From positions 2,356,001 through 2,420,000 of the forward strand of contig NZ_CP130058.1 of NCBI RefSeq assembly GCF_030644365.1: a DNA stretch of 64,000 bases, written 5' to 3'. The translations under genes and the position numbers were made by a program. Shown piece after piece: positions 32,828 through 41,858 of this stretch (its first letter is position 1; every line of letters begins with the position of its first letter). This DNA is from Schaalia sp. HMT-172 (lineage in GTDB: Bacteria; Actinomycetota; Actinomycetes; Actinomycetales; Actinomycetaceae). The notes beneath the pieces are model-generated. The model had not been told where the DNA came from. It ran no database searches and worked only from the letters and a program-made list of their open reading frames with translations.

Positions 32828-35404
32828 ATGTCCACTGATTCCATGACGCACGACCACACAGCTACCGCCTCTTCGCACGGGGCATCCCAGGCCTCGGCCC
32901 CCACCCCCCAGGTGGGCGAGGGCACCCGCACCCACGCCGCCGACCTGCGCCGCCGCCTCATCATCTCCGCGCCCCTCGGCATCCTCGCGATGCTCCTGTC
33001 GATGGTTCCCGCGTGGCAGTTCACGGGGTGGCAGTGGGTCGTCGCGGCAGCCTCGATCCCGGTGGTCACGTGGGGGGCGTGGCCCTTCCACCGGGCGGCC
33101 TTCGCGGCCGGGCGCCACGGGTCGACGACGATGGACACGCTCGTCTCCCTCGGCGTCATCTCCTCCACGCTGTGGAGCTGGTGGGCCCTCCTGTGGGGCG
33201 GCGCCGGAATGCTCGGGATGCGCATGCAGATGAGCCTGATCCCGCGCGCGGCGCACGCCGGCCACGCGGAGATCTACTTCGAGGGCGCATGCATGATCGT
33301 CGTGTTCCTGCTGACGGGCCGCTACCTGGAGGCACGCGCACGCTACCGCGCGGGCGACGCGCTGCGGTCGCTGCTGCGCATGGGCGCCAAGGAGGCGACG
33401 CTCGTGACCGTCGACCCCGCGACCGGCGAGCGCAGCGAACAGGTCGTGCCCGCCTCGTCCCTGCAGGTCGGGGACCTCTTTGCGGTGCGCCCGGGCGAGA
33501 AGGTGGCGACCGACGGCATCATCGTCGAGGGCTCCTCCGCCCTGGACACCTCGCTCCTCACGGGCGAATCCGTGCCCGTGGACGCCGCCCCCGGCGACGC
33601 CGTGACGGGCGCGACCGTCAACACGTGGGGCTCCCTGCTGGTGCGCGCCACCCGCGTCGGATCCGACACGACGCTCGCGCAGATCGGGCGCATGGTCGCC
33701 GAGGCCCAGGCCGGCAAGGCCCCCGTCCAGCGCCTCGCGGACCAGATCTCCGGCGTGTTCGTGCCGATCGTCATCGTCGTTTCCCTGCTGACCCTCGCGG
33801 GGTGGCTGCTCGCGGGCGGCGGCGTACAGGCCGCGTTCACGGCGGCCGTCGCCGTTCTGGTCGTCGCGTGCCCGTGCGCACTCGGCCTGGCCACACCCAC
33901 CGCGATCCTCGTCGGGTCGGGGCGCGCCTCGCAGCTCGGCATCCTCATCAAGAACGCGGAAATCCTCGAACAGACGCGCTCAATCGACACCATGCTCCTG
34001 GACAAGACGGGCACCGTCACCACGGGCGTCATGTCCCTCGAGTCCGTCGCGGTCGCTCCCGACGCGGGCGGCTCCCCTGAGGTGGACGAGGCCTCGGCCC
34101 TGTCCCTGGCCGCCTCCGTCGAATCCCTCTCCGAACACCCCGTCGCCCGCGCGATCACGTCGGGCGCATCCTCCCGAGGTGTCTCTCTCGTCCCGGTGAC
34201 CGCGTTCGCGAACCAGCCCGGACTCGGCGTCGTCGGCATCACCGCCCAGGGCGGCGTGCTAGTCGGCCGCCCGTCGTGGCTCGCATCCCTGGGCATCGAC
34301 GTGCCCGCTTCTCTCCTCGACGCCGTCCGCGGGGCCGAGGCCTCGGGCGCCTCCGCCGTCGTCGCGGCGCTCGCTCCGGGCCTGGGCGCCTCGGCAACCT
34401 CGTCCCCGGCCGTCGCTGCCTCGCCCGAGGCGCATGCGCCCGTCACGCTCCCCGGCCCCAACGCGGATCTGCCCCTCGCGACGCTCACCATGAGCGTGGG
34501 CGGCATGACCTGCGCGTCCTGTGTGCGCCGCGTCGAACGCAAGCTCGGCAAACTCGACGGCGTCAAAGCCGAGGTCAACCTGGCCACGGAATCCGCGCGC
34601 ATCACGCTCACCACCCCGCACACCGACGAGGAACTCGAGGCCGTCGTGAATGCTGCCGGCTACTCCGGCACAGTCACCTCCCGTTCTGAGGCCACGACCG
34701 CCGATGGCGCACCCGCGGCTGGCGACAGCGCGACCGGGGATACCGGTACCCCCACCCAGCCCGGCACCACCCCGGGCGCGGGCGAGAGCGAGGGGGCCAC
34801 GGCCTCGTCCCTGGTGATTCCCGAGCGCGTCGAGGGCAGCGCGATCGCCGCTCTCGTCGTGCGCGACACGGTCAAGGAGTCGTCGGCTGATGCGATTGCT
34901 CAGCTGCGCGAGCTCGGCATCGAGCCGATCCTCCTGACAGGCGACAACGAGGCTGCGGCCCGACACGTCGCGGATCAGGTCGGAATCAACCGCGTCATCG
35001 CGGGCGTCCTGCCCGACGGCAAGCGCGACACGGTCGCCTCCCTTCAGGCCGAGGGCCGCACGGTCGCGATGGTGGGCGACGGCGTGAACGACGCGGCCGC
35101 CCTCGCGCAGGCGAGCACGAAGGGCCTGGGCATCGCGATGGGCTCGGGCACGGACGTGGCGATCGAGGTCGCGGACATGACGCTCATGAACTCGTCTCTG
35201 ACCTCGGCGGCGACCGCGATCCGCGTCTCGCGCCGCACCCTGCGCATCATCAAGGAAAACCTGTTCTGGGCGTTCTTCTACAACGTGTTGATGGTGCCGC
35301 TGGCGATCGCGGGGCTGCTCTCCCCCATGCTGGCCAGCGCCGCGATGGCCTGCTCGTCCGTGTTCGTGGTCCTCAACTCGCTGCGACTGCGCACGGCGAA
35401 GTAG
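32828..35404 (+). CDS. copA: Copper-exporting P-type ATPase with an internal HMA domain
   Basis: An 858-residue P1B-1 pump. The order is: a His-containing N-terminal tail, membrane helices, LLTGESVPVD, CPCALGLATPT (Cys348, Cys350), DKTGTVTTG (Asp392), SEHPVA, then an HMA domain with GGMTCASC (Cys562, Cys565) followed by a Gly/Thr/Pro-rich linker, and finally GDGVNDAAALA (Asp751) and two helices. In almost all CopA proteins HMA domains are at the N-terminus; here it sits within the nucleotide-binding domain. GGAGG precedes the ATG. Likely copper-induced with csoR-copZ by read-through, or from its own start. Confidence 0.93.
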   Translation: MSTDSMTHDHTATASSHGASQASAPTPQVGEGTRTHAADLRRRLIISAPLGILAMLLSMVPAWQFTGWQWVVAAASIPVVTWGAWPFHRAAFAAGRHGSTTMDTLVSLGVISSTLWSWWALLWGGAGMLGMRMQMSLIPRAAHAGHAEIYFEGACMIVVFLLTGRYLEARARYRAGDALRSLLRMGAKEATLVTVDPATGERSEQVVPASSLQVGDLFAVRPGEKVATDGIIVEGSSALDTSLLTGESVPVDAAPGDAVTGATVNTWGSLLVRATRVGSDTTLAQIGRMVAEAQAGKAPVQRLADQISGVFVPIVIVVSLLTLAGWLLAGGGVQAAFTAAVAVLVVACPCALGLATPTAILVGSGRASQLGILIKNAEILEQTRSIDTMLLDKTGTVTTGVMSLESVAVAPDAGGSPEVDEASALSLAASVESLSEHPVARAITSGASSRGVSLVPVTAFANQPGLGVVGITAQGGVLVGRPSWLASLGIDVPASLLDAVRGAEASGASAVVAALAPGLGASATSSPAVAASPEAHAPVTLPGPNADLPLATLTMSVGGMTCASCVRRVERKLGKLDGVKAEVNLATESARITLTTPHTDEELEAVVNAAGYSGTVTSRSEATTADGAPAAGDSATGDTGTPTQPGTTPGAGESEGATASSLVIPERVEGSAIAALVVRDTVKESSADAIAQLRELGIEPILLTGDNEAAARHVADQVGINRVIAGVLPDGKRDTVASLQAEGRTVAMVGDGVNDAAALAQASTKGLGIAMGSGTDVAIEVADMTLMNSSLTSAATAIRVSRRTLRIIKENLFWAFFYNVLMVPLAIAGLLSPMLASAAMACSSVFVVLNSLRLRTAK

Positions 35405-35738
35405 CCGCACGCGCGGCATCAGTGCCGCGTGGCCGGGCGTCCGGCTGCGTGGCACTTTCGGCCCCTACCCCATCGGTGCTCGCCACCTGCAATGCGGGCG
35501 CGGCCTCACCCCGTGCCCCTCACTGTCAACAGTTCATACCGCGCACCCTCGACGATGCGCACAGGCCCACTCTCTAGTCCCAGCCACACACAGCACCTTG
35601 ACCAGCAAATCCGAACACGATTGTCGGCTAGTACACACGTTTCATTCATGCGCTGAGCTTGTGCCACATCAGCGTCTTTCCACTCAGCGTTCAACCGTTG
35701 AACGAAGCGTCTACCTGCGTTCATCGAGGAGCATCCAC
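35405..35738. other. Intergenic stretch downstream of copA
   Basis: It contains a CGCGGCA/TGCCGCG hairpin (35412-35429) just after copA and a 17-bp palindrome CGTTCAACCGTTGAACG (35688-35704). An 84-codon minus-strand frame (35506-35760) has no recognisable motif or ribosome binding site and is not called. Confidence 0.5.
35688..35704. promoter_or_regulatory. 17-bp palindrome, possible operator of the small gene
   Basis: CGTTCAA-CCG-TTGAACG is a perfect 7-bp-arm palindrome 34 bases before the ATG at 35739. Confidence 0.4.
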
Positions 35739-35936
35739 ATGTCCGATTCACCGCCGACAAAGGGCGACCAGGAACTCGCCGTACGCGACTGGCTCAACCG
35801 GGCCAGCGAGGAACAGGATGGCCAAGATAACCAGCATCTCTACAGACGTTGCCAGTCCTACATTCTGAACATCTTGCAAGTGCTGGATCCAAAGAGACTT
35901 CAGCAAAGATCGCAACGGCAATTGGCATGTTGCTGA
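35739..35936 (+). CDS. Possible small protein (65 aa), unknown
   Basis: A 65-codon frame with GAGGA 8-12 bases before the ATG and a palindrome further upstream. The product (MSDSPPTKGDQELAVRDW...) is charged, soluble and probably helical, with a Gln/Arg-rich end. Composition is less GC-rich than flanking genes. It could be the 5' remnant of a longer gene, as about 180 bases of non-coding sequence follow. No family recognised. Confidence 0.35.
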   Translation: MSDSPPTKGDQELAVRDWLNRASEEQDGQDNQHLYRRCQSYILNILQVLDPKRLQQRSQRQLACC

Positions 35937-36112
35937 CCGAGCAATGGATGATCTTGATTAACCCGGGGAAATGAGGAGGATCGTGGGTCTAAGCAACTGA
36001 GTCGAAACAAACTGGACGAGGCCCCGGAGACATCCATGAGCTCCACACACGTGTAGTTCTGTCGATCCGCATGGCTTACGCCGAGCTTCACCGCTGCGCG
36101 GCACCTGCCGCA

Positions 36113-37660
36113 TTACGAGGTGCGGCGGGCGACGCGGAAGCCCTGTTTGGCGTAGACGGTCTCGTAAGAGTGGCCGGGGTGCGCGGCGGACGCCCACGAC
36201 TCGGCGTCGACCTGCTGGCCGCCCCACGCGTAGGAGCGCACATCGATGACGACATACTCCGGAGGGGTATCCATGGTGCCGCTCGTCCCCACCCAGTAGA
36301 CCTCGCGCCCGGGCACCAGCCGGGCCAGCAGCGTCGTGTCGGTTTCGACGCTCGCCCCCTCGGGGACGGCGTCGAGCGCGCCTTGGGCGGCCGCCATGCG
36401 CGGGTCCTCCGTGAGAGTGGGCAACTGCCACAGGGGCAGCGCCGAGGCCGTGATCGCCAGAGACAGCGCGGGCACGCAGGCCACCGCCCACGCGGCCGCG
36501 CGCCGGCGTCGCGTCGCCGAGGCCGTGGCAACGTGATCGGTGCGCAGATCGTTGAGCGCATCCTCTCCCACAGCCTCCGCCAGCGCCGAGGCGGACGCCG
36601 AACGAGAGGCGCGCTCCGGCGCGAGCCACCGGTTGATCACGTCAAGCAGGGAACAGGCGGCGATGGGAACCAGCACGGCGTTGTAGTGCCACGAGTCCCA
36701 CACGTAGTAGGTATCGACGGAGCCCGCGAATCGCCAGGCGAGCGTCGGCAGGACGAGCGCGAACCAGGGCGAGCTCGCGCCGACGAAGCCGGCCCCCGCG
36801 AGAAGAACGAGGAGCGTCGCAAGCTTGACAGGGGGGGTCGTCAGGATGTCCCACAGGGAGGGGACCTCGTGCGCGGTGGTCGAACCGCCCATCGGCGTGC
36901 CCGCCCCGGTCGCGGACCCGTCGAGGGAGTAGGCCCACGTGCCCGCGGGATTCATGGCGGGCAGCAACAGCTTCACCGTCACCACAAACGCGACGATACC
37001 GAACAGCGCGTATGCCAGGCCCCGCAGGACCGCGGGCCGACCCTCGCCGCGCCTACGCCACGTGATCGCCAGGCCAGCCATGAAAACCGTGAGACCCAAG
37101 TCCTCCTTGACGAGGACCAGCGGAGCCAGCCACGCCATGCATGCGCCCCACCGCCGCTCCACGAAGGCGACGCCCCCGAGCGCCAACAGCGGAACCGCCA
37201 CGCAGACCTCGTGAAACTGCGCACCGACTGCGCCCTGCAGCCCCCAGCCCAGCCCGTAGACGAGCCCGACGAGGAGCGCGCCACCTCGACCGAGGAGGCG
37301 CTGCGCCAAGCGCGCGACCGGCACGACCGACGCGGCGATCAACACGTCCTGGACGACGAGAAGCGTGAGCGCCGAGGGGAAGAGCCGATACACCGGCCCC
37401 AGCAGCGCCAGGATCGGATGGAAATGATCGCCCAGCAGGTTGTAGCCCGGCCCCTTGATGGGGACGATGGGCGCCTCGAAGCGCGAGTACGCTTGGACGG
37501 CCTCGGCGAAGATCCCCAGGTCCCAGGAGGGCACGACGAGCGCGCGCCACTGGGCCACAGAATAGACGACGTAGAGCGCTCCTACGGCGCACGCAATGAC
37601 GGTGGGCAGCCACCAGGTCGCAACGACGCGCCCTACGGCTAATCGATCCGGGCGCTTCAC
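36113..37660 (-). CDS. DUF2079 polytopic membrane protein
   Basis: A 515-residue protein with about ten transmembrane helices. Family landmarks are SWDLGIFAEAVQAYSRFEAP near residue 45, GYNLLGDHFHPILALLGPVYRLFP near 70 and QFHEVCVAVPLLALGGVAF near 150. The layout, first loop with conserved Asp and His, resembles GT-C glycosyltransferases, but activity is unproven. It overlaps the glycosyltransferase gene by 4 bases, so both are one operon. That suggests a role in glycan or lipid-linked sugar handling at the membrane. Confidence 0.88.
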   Translation of the reverse strand: MKRPDRLAVGRVVATWWLPTVIACAVGALYVVYSVAQWRALVVPSWDLGIFAEAVQAYSRFEAPIVPIKGPGYNLLGDHFHPILALLGPVYRLFPSALTLLVVQDVLIAASVVPVARLAQRLLGRGGALLVGLVYGLGWGLQGAVGAQFHEVCVAVPLLALGGVAFVERRWGACMAWLAPLVLVKEDLGLTVFMAGLAITWRRRGEGRPAVLRGLAYALFGIVAFVVTVKLLLPAMNPAGTWAYSLDGSATGAGTPMGGSTTAHEVPSLWDILTTPPVKLATLLVLLAGAGFVGASSPWFALVLPTLAWRFAGSVDTYYVWDSWHYNAVLVPIAACSLLDVINRWLAPERASRSASASALAEAVGEDALNDLRTDHVATASATRRRRAAAWAVACVPALSLAITASALPLWQLPTLTEDPRMAAAQGALDAVPEGASVETDTTLLARLVPGREVYWVGTSGTMDTPPEYVVIDVRSYAWGGQQVDAESWASAAHPGHSYETVYAKQGFRVARRTS

Positions 37661-38505
37661 CCGACCATCTCCGTCCGGCGCCCTCCGGGAGAGTCGGCCG
37701 CGTCCGCCTCATCGCGCGACGAGGCCGGGGCCGGGTAGGGCACGCCGATCCCCTGCTCGTGGTCGGCTCGGCGCTTCGATCGAGCGTCAGAGTGGAAGAC
37801 CTGGCTGACGGTGGCTCGCACCGCGTCGAACATGCGCGCCGGGCGATTCAGGGAGCCCAGCGATCGGTCCGCGCCCGAGTGCGTGAAGTTGCAGGGGACC
37901 TCCATGACGGACAATCCTGCGCGCAGGACGCTGATCGTCATCGCGGCCTCGAGCGCGTAGCGTCCCGCGAAGGGCATGGCCGCGTCGATGGCCTCGCGCG
38001 TCAGGCACCGCTGGTAGCTCAGGGGGTAGTGGCAGTACCAGCCGGTCTTGCGGCGGATGAGGCGGCGCACCACGGCGGGGCCGTAGCCCGAGTACTCGCG
38101 GCCGGTGGCCGGGACGGCGATCGCCATGTCGACCTGTCGGGCGAAGACGGCCTCGACCAGGGCGGTGGCCTCGACGGCGGAGTCGCCCAGGTCGGGCGAG
38201 AGGAGAAGGATGTGGCGGGGCGGCCCGTCGGGGCGGTCGCGCATGGCGGCCACCTTCACGCCGGTCTCGATGGCCGAGGCGCGCCCACGCTCGACGGAGT
38301 GGCGCACGACGACGGCGCCCGCGGCTCTGGCGGCCCGCCCGGTGTCGTCGGTGGAGCCATCGTCGACGACAATGAGAAGGTCAACGCCGGGTATAGCGCG
38401 GCACGCGCGCACGGTGGCGGCGACGGCGCGGCCGACATTGTGTGCAGCGATGACGGCGGCGACGCGCTGCGGGTGGGATCCTCGCGATCCGCTTGGATAG
38501 TTCAC
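37657..38505 (-). CDS. Family 2 glycosyltransferase
   Basis: A GT-A fold enzyme of 282 residues from the GTG at 38505. VAAVIAAHNVGRAV opens the nucleotide-sugar-binding fold, LIVVDDGSTDDTG carries the sugar-nucleotide Asp pair, and ATGREYSGYGPAVVRRLI and SYQRCLTREAID follow. No membrane helix. The frame extends upstream to 38568, but a 10-bp-stem hairpin (38518-38554) lies in that stretch, which favours the later start. It transfers a sugar from a nucleotide or lipid donor; the acceptor is unknown. Coupled to the DUF2079 gene. Confidence 0.85.
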   Translation of the reverse strand: MNYPSGSRGSHPQRVAAVIAAHNVGRAVAATVRACRAIPGVDLLIVVDDGSTDDTGRAARAAGAVVVRHSVERGRASAIETGVKVAAMRDRPDGPPRHILLLSPDLGDSAVEATALVEAVFARQVDMAIAVPATGREYSGYGPAVVRRLIRRKTGWYCHYPLSYQRCLTREAIDAAMPFAGRYALEAAMTISVLRAGLSVMEVPCNFTHSGADRSLGSLNRPARMFDAVRATVSQVFHSDARSKRRADHEQGIGVPYPAPASSRDEADAADSPGGRRTEMVG

Positions 38506-38517
38506 GACTAACAGTCT

Positions 38518-38554
38518 ACGGGCGGCGTGGGCACTCTCGCGCCCCGCCGCCCGT
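38518..38554 (-). terminator. Hairpin between the DUF5926 and glycosyltransferase genes
   Basis: ACGGGCGGCG and CGCCGCCCGT pair perfectly over 10 bp, about 43 bases after the stop at 38597. No strong U-run. Confidence 0.5.
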
Positions 38555-38596
38555 AATGTGAGCGACAAGTCTGCCTAAACGGTAGGTAAAAACTCG

Positions 38597-39478
38597 TCAG
38601 CGGATCGTCACGGCGCGGGACACGAGGCCCTGGCGCGCGCGGCGCTCCTTATCATCCAGACGCTCGGTGACCTTCAGGGCCTCGGCGAGGGCCTCGGCGA
38701 GGGCCTGCGTGCCGGGCGCGACGTCGGCCGCGCTGGCGCGCTCGGGCAGCTCGAAGACCGGGACGATGAGGCCGCACGCGCGGAAGGAGCCCACGTAGCG
38801 CGAGCCCTCACCGACGTTAGCCTCGCCGCGCGCGGCCAGGCGGGCCAGCGCGTCGAAGAGCTTGGCCTCGTCGTTGTCCGTCAGGAAACGCACGAAGTTA
38901 CGGTTCATCTCGCACCAGTACGCGCCGGGGACGCCGGGCACAGGCTCGGTCGGGATGATCTCGTCGCGGTTCTGCTCGAGCGCGCGGCGCGTCTGGTCGT
39001 CGATCTCCTCGGCGGGGTCGAACCAGAAGGAGAAGTCCTCCTCGAGCTTCATGTCCGTGAAGCTGTCGAGGTCGAGGATGTCCTGGAGACGCTCGGACGG
39101 CTCGCGCACGTCGATCGAGATGACGCCCTCGTCGCCCGCCTCCTTCGCGGCGATCGCCGCGAGCAGCGCGGCGCCCGCGTCGTGGCTCAGATCCGCAGAG
39201 TTCGAGCGGGTCTGCAGCGCGACGAGGATGCGGCCGTCGGGGCGCACCATCGCGGGGTGCCCCTCGGGCAGGAGGGTGACGAAGTCGAATTCGACGGCGC
39301 CGTGGTCGGCGTCGGTGCGTGCGGTCAGCGTCGCCGCCGGGATGAGCTCGCGCATAGCGACCAGCTCGATCTCCTTCGGCAGGCCCTCGTAGGGGCGCGC
39401 GACGAAGGGGATCGGCGGGCGATACGCCTTGAGCTTGGCGGGATCGGTGACCTTCTTACGGCGGCTAGCTTTACCCAT
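38597..39478 (-). CDS. DUF5926 family protein
   Basis: A 293-residue soluble protein starting MGKASRRKKVTDP, with RPPIPFVARPYEGLPKEIELVAMRELIPAAT, the pattern of an actinobacterial family of unknown function (DUF5926). It contains an acidic stretch SFWFDPAEEIDDQTR and a C-terminal Glu/Ala helix. No enzymatic motif. The ATG at 39478 lies 7 bases after a TACGAT hexamer on the minus strand, again a leaderless layout; the longer frame up to 39607 encodes Gly/Glu/Cys repeats read from a tandem repeat and is not real. Confidence 0.8.
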   Translation of the reverse strand: MGKASRRKKVTDPAKLKAYRPPIPFVARPYEGLPKEIELVAMRELIPAATLTARTDADHGAVEFDFVTLLPEGHPAMVRPDGRILVALQTRSNSADLSHDAGAALLAAIAAKEAGDEGVISIDVREPSERLQDILDLDSFTDMKLEEDFSFWFDPAEEIDDQTRRALEQNRDEIIPTEPVPGVPGAYWCEMNRNFVRFLTDNDEAKLFDALARLAARGEANVGEGSRYVGSFRACGLIVPVFELPERASAADVAPGTQALAEALAEALKVTERLDDKERRARQGLVSRAVTIR

Positions 39479-39539
39479 GGGAGTAATCGTAGCGGGTTTC
39501 GCCGACGAGGCCGGGGCTGGGCGAGCCGGTCCCCTCACC

Positions 39540-39590
39540 CCACCCTCCCCACACTCCGTCCCACCCTCCCCACACTCCGTCCCGCCCTCC
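39540..39590. repeat. 21-bp tandem repeat, two full units and a partial
   Basis: CCCACCCTCCCCACACTCCGT occurs at 39540-39560 and 39561-39581, with a partial third copy (CCCGCCCTCC). Confidence 0.85.
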
Positions 39591-39597
39591 CCCAAAG

Positions 39598-39705
39598 TCG
39601 CATGCAATTTGGCTCCCCTACTTTTTATTAGGTATCTAGAATTGCCTGGAATTTCAACGATCTGATTTCAATGTTTGAAATAGCTCGCGTGGAATTGCAT
39701 GCGAC
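39598..39705. repeat. AT-rich ~108-bp element with 13-bp terminal inverted repeats, copy 2
   Basis: The ends GTCGCATGCAATT and AATTGCATGCGAC are a perfect inverted repeat. ATTTCAACG inside, read on the minus strand as CGTTGAAATTCCA, begins 45 bases from the right end, which mirrors copy 1 at 11250-11354. It lies between the DUF5926 gene and the 3' end of the sugar kinase. Confidence 0.75.
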
Positions 39706-39761
39706 ATTTTGGGGTAAGCATCCGCGGAGGCGGCGGGTACCGTCAGCGGCCGCGGGCCTCG

Positions 39762-41360
39762 TCAGCAGCCCCGGGCGATGACCTCCACGCCGGGCAGGGA
39801 CGCGCGGTAGGCGTCGAGGAAACGCTCGTACCCGGCCACGCCCTCGGCGGTGGGCTCGAGGGTCGCCACCGAGGCGCCCGCGAAGACGCGCTCAGAGAGG
39901 TACTCCGGCAGCGCGAGGCCAGCCTCGCCCCCCGCGAGGATACCGCGGTAGCGCGCGAGGACCGCGATGCCCCACGCGCCACCCTCGCCCGCGGTGTCAC
40001 CAACTGAGACTGGGATGTTCAGCGAGTCGGCGAGGATCTGCTGGGCGACACCCGGGGTCTTGAACAGGCCGCCGTGGGCGAAGAGCGAGTCGAGGCGCAC
40101 CCCCTCCTCGCGCAGGATGTCGACGCCGATGCGCACGGCCGCGAAGATGCTCATGAGCTGGGCGCGTACGGCGTTGGCGAGGCTCGCGCGCGCCTCGGCG
40201 GTGTGCGTGAAGACCGGCTGCGCGGCCTCCTGGCCAACGAGCGGCTCGGCGGACAGCGTGTTGTAGGCCATGACGCCGCCCGCGTCGACCTCGCCGGTCA
40301 GCGCGTGGTTGTAGAGCGCGTCGTAGATCGCGGGGACGCTCACGTCGGCGCCGACGAGGCGCGCGAAGTCCGCGAACCAGCCCACCCACGCGTCAATCTC
40401 GGACGCGCCGTTGTTCGAGTGAACCATGGCGACAGGCGAGCCGTCGGGCGTCGTCACCATGTCGATCTCGGTGTGCAGCTGCGCGAGGGAGCGCTCGAGG
40501 ACAGCCATCAGGAAGACGGAGGTACCGCACGAGATGTTGCCGGTACGCTGGGCGATCGCGTTGGTCGCGATCATGCCGGTGCCCGCGTCGCCCTCCGGCG
40601 GGCACAGCGCGATGCCGGGCCGCAGCGTTCCGGTCGGGTCAATGAGGGCCGCGCCCTCGGGGGTCAGTATGCCTGCGTCCTCGCCGGCGCTCAGCACAGT
40701 CGGGAGGATGTCGCGCAGACGCCACGGGACCAGGCCCTCGACCATGGCCTCGTACTGATCAAGGTAGGACTCGACGTAGGTTCCCGTAGTCGAGTCAATC
40801 GGGAACATGCCCGAGGCGTCGCCGACGCCCAGGACGTGGCGGCCCGTCAGCTGATGATGGACCCACCCGGCCAGCGTCGTCAGGCGAGCAACGCGCGGCG
40901 CGTGCTCCTCGGAGTCGAGGACCGCCTGGTGCAGGTGCGCGATCGACCAGCGCAGGGGGATGTTGAAGCCGAAGAGGCGGGTGAGCTCGTCCGCGGCGCG
41001 ACCCGTGTTGGTGTTGCGCCACGTGCGGAAGGGCGCGAGCAGGTTGTCGTCCGCGTCGAAGGCGAGGTAGCCGTGCATCATCGCGGAGATGCCGATCAAG
41101 CCGTAGGACGTGGGGGTGACGTCGTAGCGCTCGCGCACGTCAGCGACCAGGGAGGCGTAGGCGCTTTGCAGGCCGGCGACGACCTCGTCGAGGCGATAGG
41201 ACCACAGGCCGCCCTCCAGGTGGTTCTCCCACCCGTGGCCGCCGGTGGCGAGCACCTGGTGGTCGGGTCCGATGAGGACGGCCTTGATGCGGGTCGAGCC
41301 AAACTCGATGCCGAGCGCGGTGTCGGCGGCGGCGATGGCGACGCGGGGGTCGGTGCTCAT
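39762..41360 (-). CDS. FGGY-family carbohydrate kinase
   Basis: A 532-residue sugar kinase. The N-terminal actin-like domain begins LGIEFGSTRIKAVLIG (phosphate 1 loop). The middle has ISAMMHGYLAFD and FGFNIPLRWSIAHL; the C-terminal domain has GNISCGTSVFLMAV and FAHGGLFKTPGVAQQILAD (adenosine site). It phosphorylates a sugar or polyol with ATP; similar proteins in bifidobacteria and actinomycetes are L-ribulokinase- or xylulokinase-like. No isomerase or transporter is adjacent, so the substrate is open. AGGAG precedes the ATG. It is transcribed alone. Confidence 0.88.
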   Translation of the reverse strand: MSTDPRVAIAAADTALGIEFGSTRIKAVLIGPDHQVLATGGHGWENHLEGGLWSYRLDEVVAGLQSAYASLVADVRERYDVTPTSYGLIGISAMMHGYLAFDADDNLLAPFRTWRNTNTGRAADELTRLFGFNIPLRWSIAHLHQAVLDSEEHAPRVARLTTLAGWVHHQLTGRHVLGVGDASGMFPIDSTTGTYVESYLDQYEAMVEGLVPWRLRDILPTVLSAGEDAGILTPEGAALIDPTGTLRPGIALCPPEGDAGTGMIATNAIAQRTGNISCGTSVFLMAVLERSLAQLHTEIDMVTTPDGSPVAMVHSNNGASEIDAWVGWFADFARLVGADVSVPAIYDALYNHALTGEVDAGGVMAYNTLSAEPLVGQEAAQPVFTHTAEARASLANAVRAQLMSIFAAVRIGVDILREEGVRLDSLFAHGGLFKTPGVAQQILADSLNIPVSVGDTAGEGGAWGIAVLARYRGILAGGEAGLALPEYLSERVFAGASVATLEPTAEGVAGYERFLDAYRASLPGVEVIARGC

Positions 41361-41583
41361 GGGTGCTCCTAGGGTCTTCATTGACGAGGCCGGGGCCTGG
41401 AATGCGCTAACGGTAACACTTTCGCGCACGCTAGGATAGCGACCTTTCGCCCTTTATCGGACACTCTGTTCGCTATTCGTCTCTTGATCCCAGATTATCA
41501 GGCGTTGATAGCATTTTGACGACCATGTCATTCCCGACTCATCGAGCATCACATACTCTTCCAACTATTTCCAAAGAGAGATA

Positions 41584-41597
41584 GACTACGCGTAGTC
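41584..41597. promoter_or_regulatory. Operator-like palindrome of the relBE pair
   Basis: GACTACGCGTAGTC is a perfect 14-bp palindrome ending 18 bases before the antitoxin ATG. Ribbon-helix-helix antitoxins usually repress their own promoter at such sites. Confidence 0.65.
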
Positions 41598-41615
41598 ACT
41601 ATTTGAGGAGGACAC

Positions 41616-41858
41616 ATGTCTACGGCACGGGTTGCACGCTCCGTCAAGCTCGATCCCGAGATCGACGCCCGCCTCACAGCCCTCGCTGAGCGGACGGGAC
41701 GAACGAAGTCGTTCTACATGAATCGCGCCATCGAGTCAGCGCTCGAAGAGATCGAGCTGGCCTACTCACTACAGGCGGAACTCGAGGACATTCGCAGCGG
41801 CCGAGCCACATCAGTGAGCCTCGACGAGGCGGTGACGACCCTTGGCCTGGAGGGCTGA
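41616..41858 (+). CDS. relB: RelB/DinJ-type ribbon-helix-helix antitoxin
   Basis: An 80-residue protein. Residues 5-50 (VARSVKLDPEIDARLTALAERTGRTKSFYMNRAIESAL) form a ribbon-helix-helix DNA-binding domain. The acidic C-terminal helix (EIELAYSLQAELEDIRSG) would wrap around the toxin. AGGAGGA precedes the ATG. It overlaps the toxin gene by 17 bases, the usual antitoxin-first order. Confidence 0.92.
   Translation: MSTARVARSVKLDPEIDARLTALAERTGRTKSFYMNRAIESALEEIELAYSLQAELEDIRSGRATSVSLDEAVTTLGLEG

Noticed and set aside
39478-39607. N-terminal Gly/Glu/Cys repeat extension of the DUF5926 protein
   Set aside because: It is produced by reading through the 21-bp intergenic tandem repeat; the family begins at MGKASRRKK.
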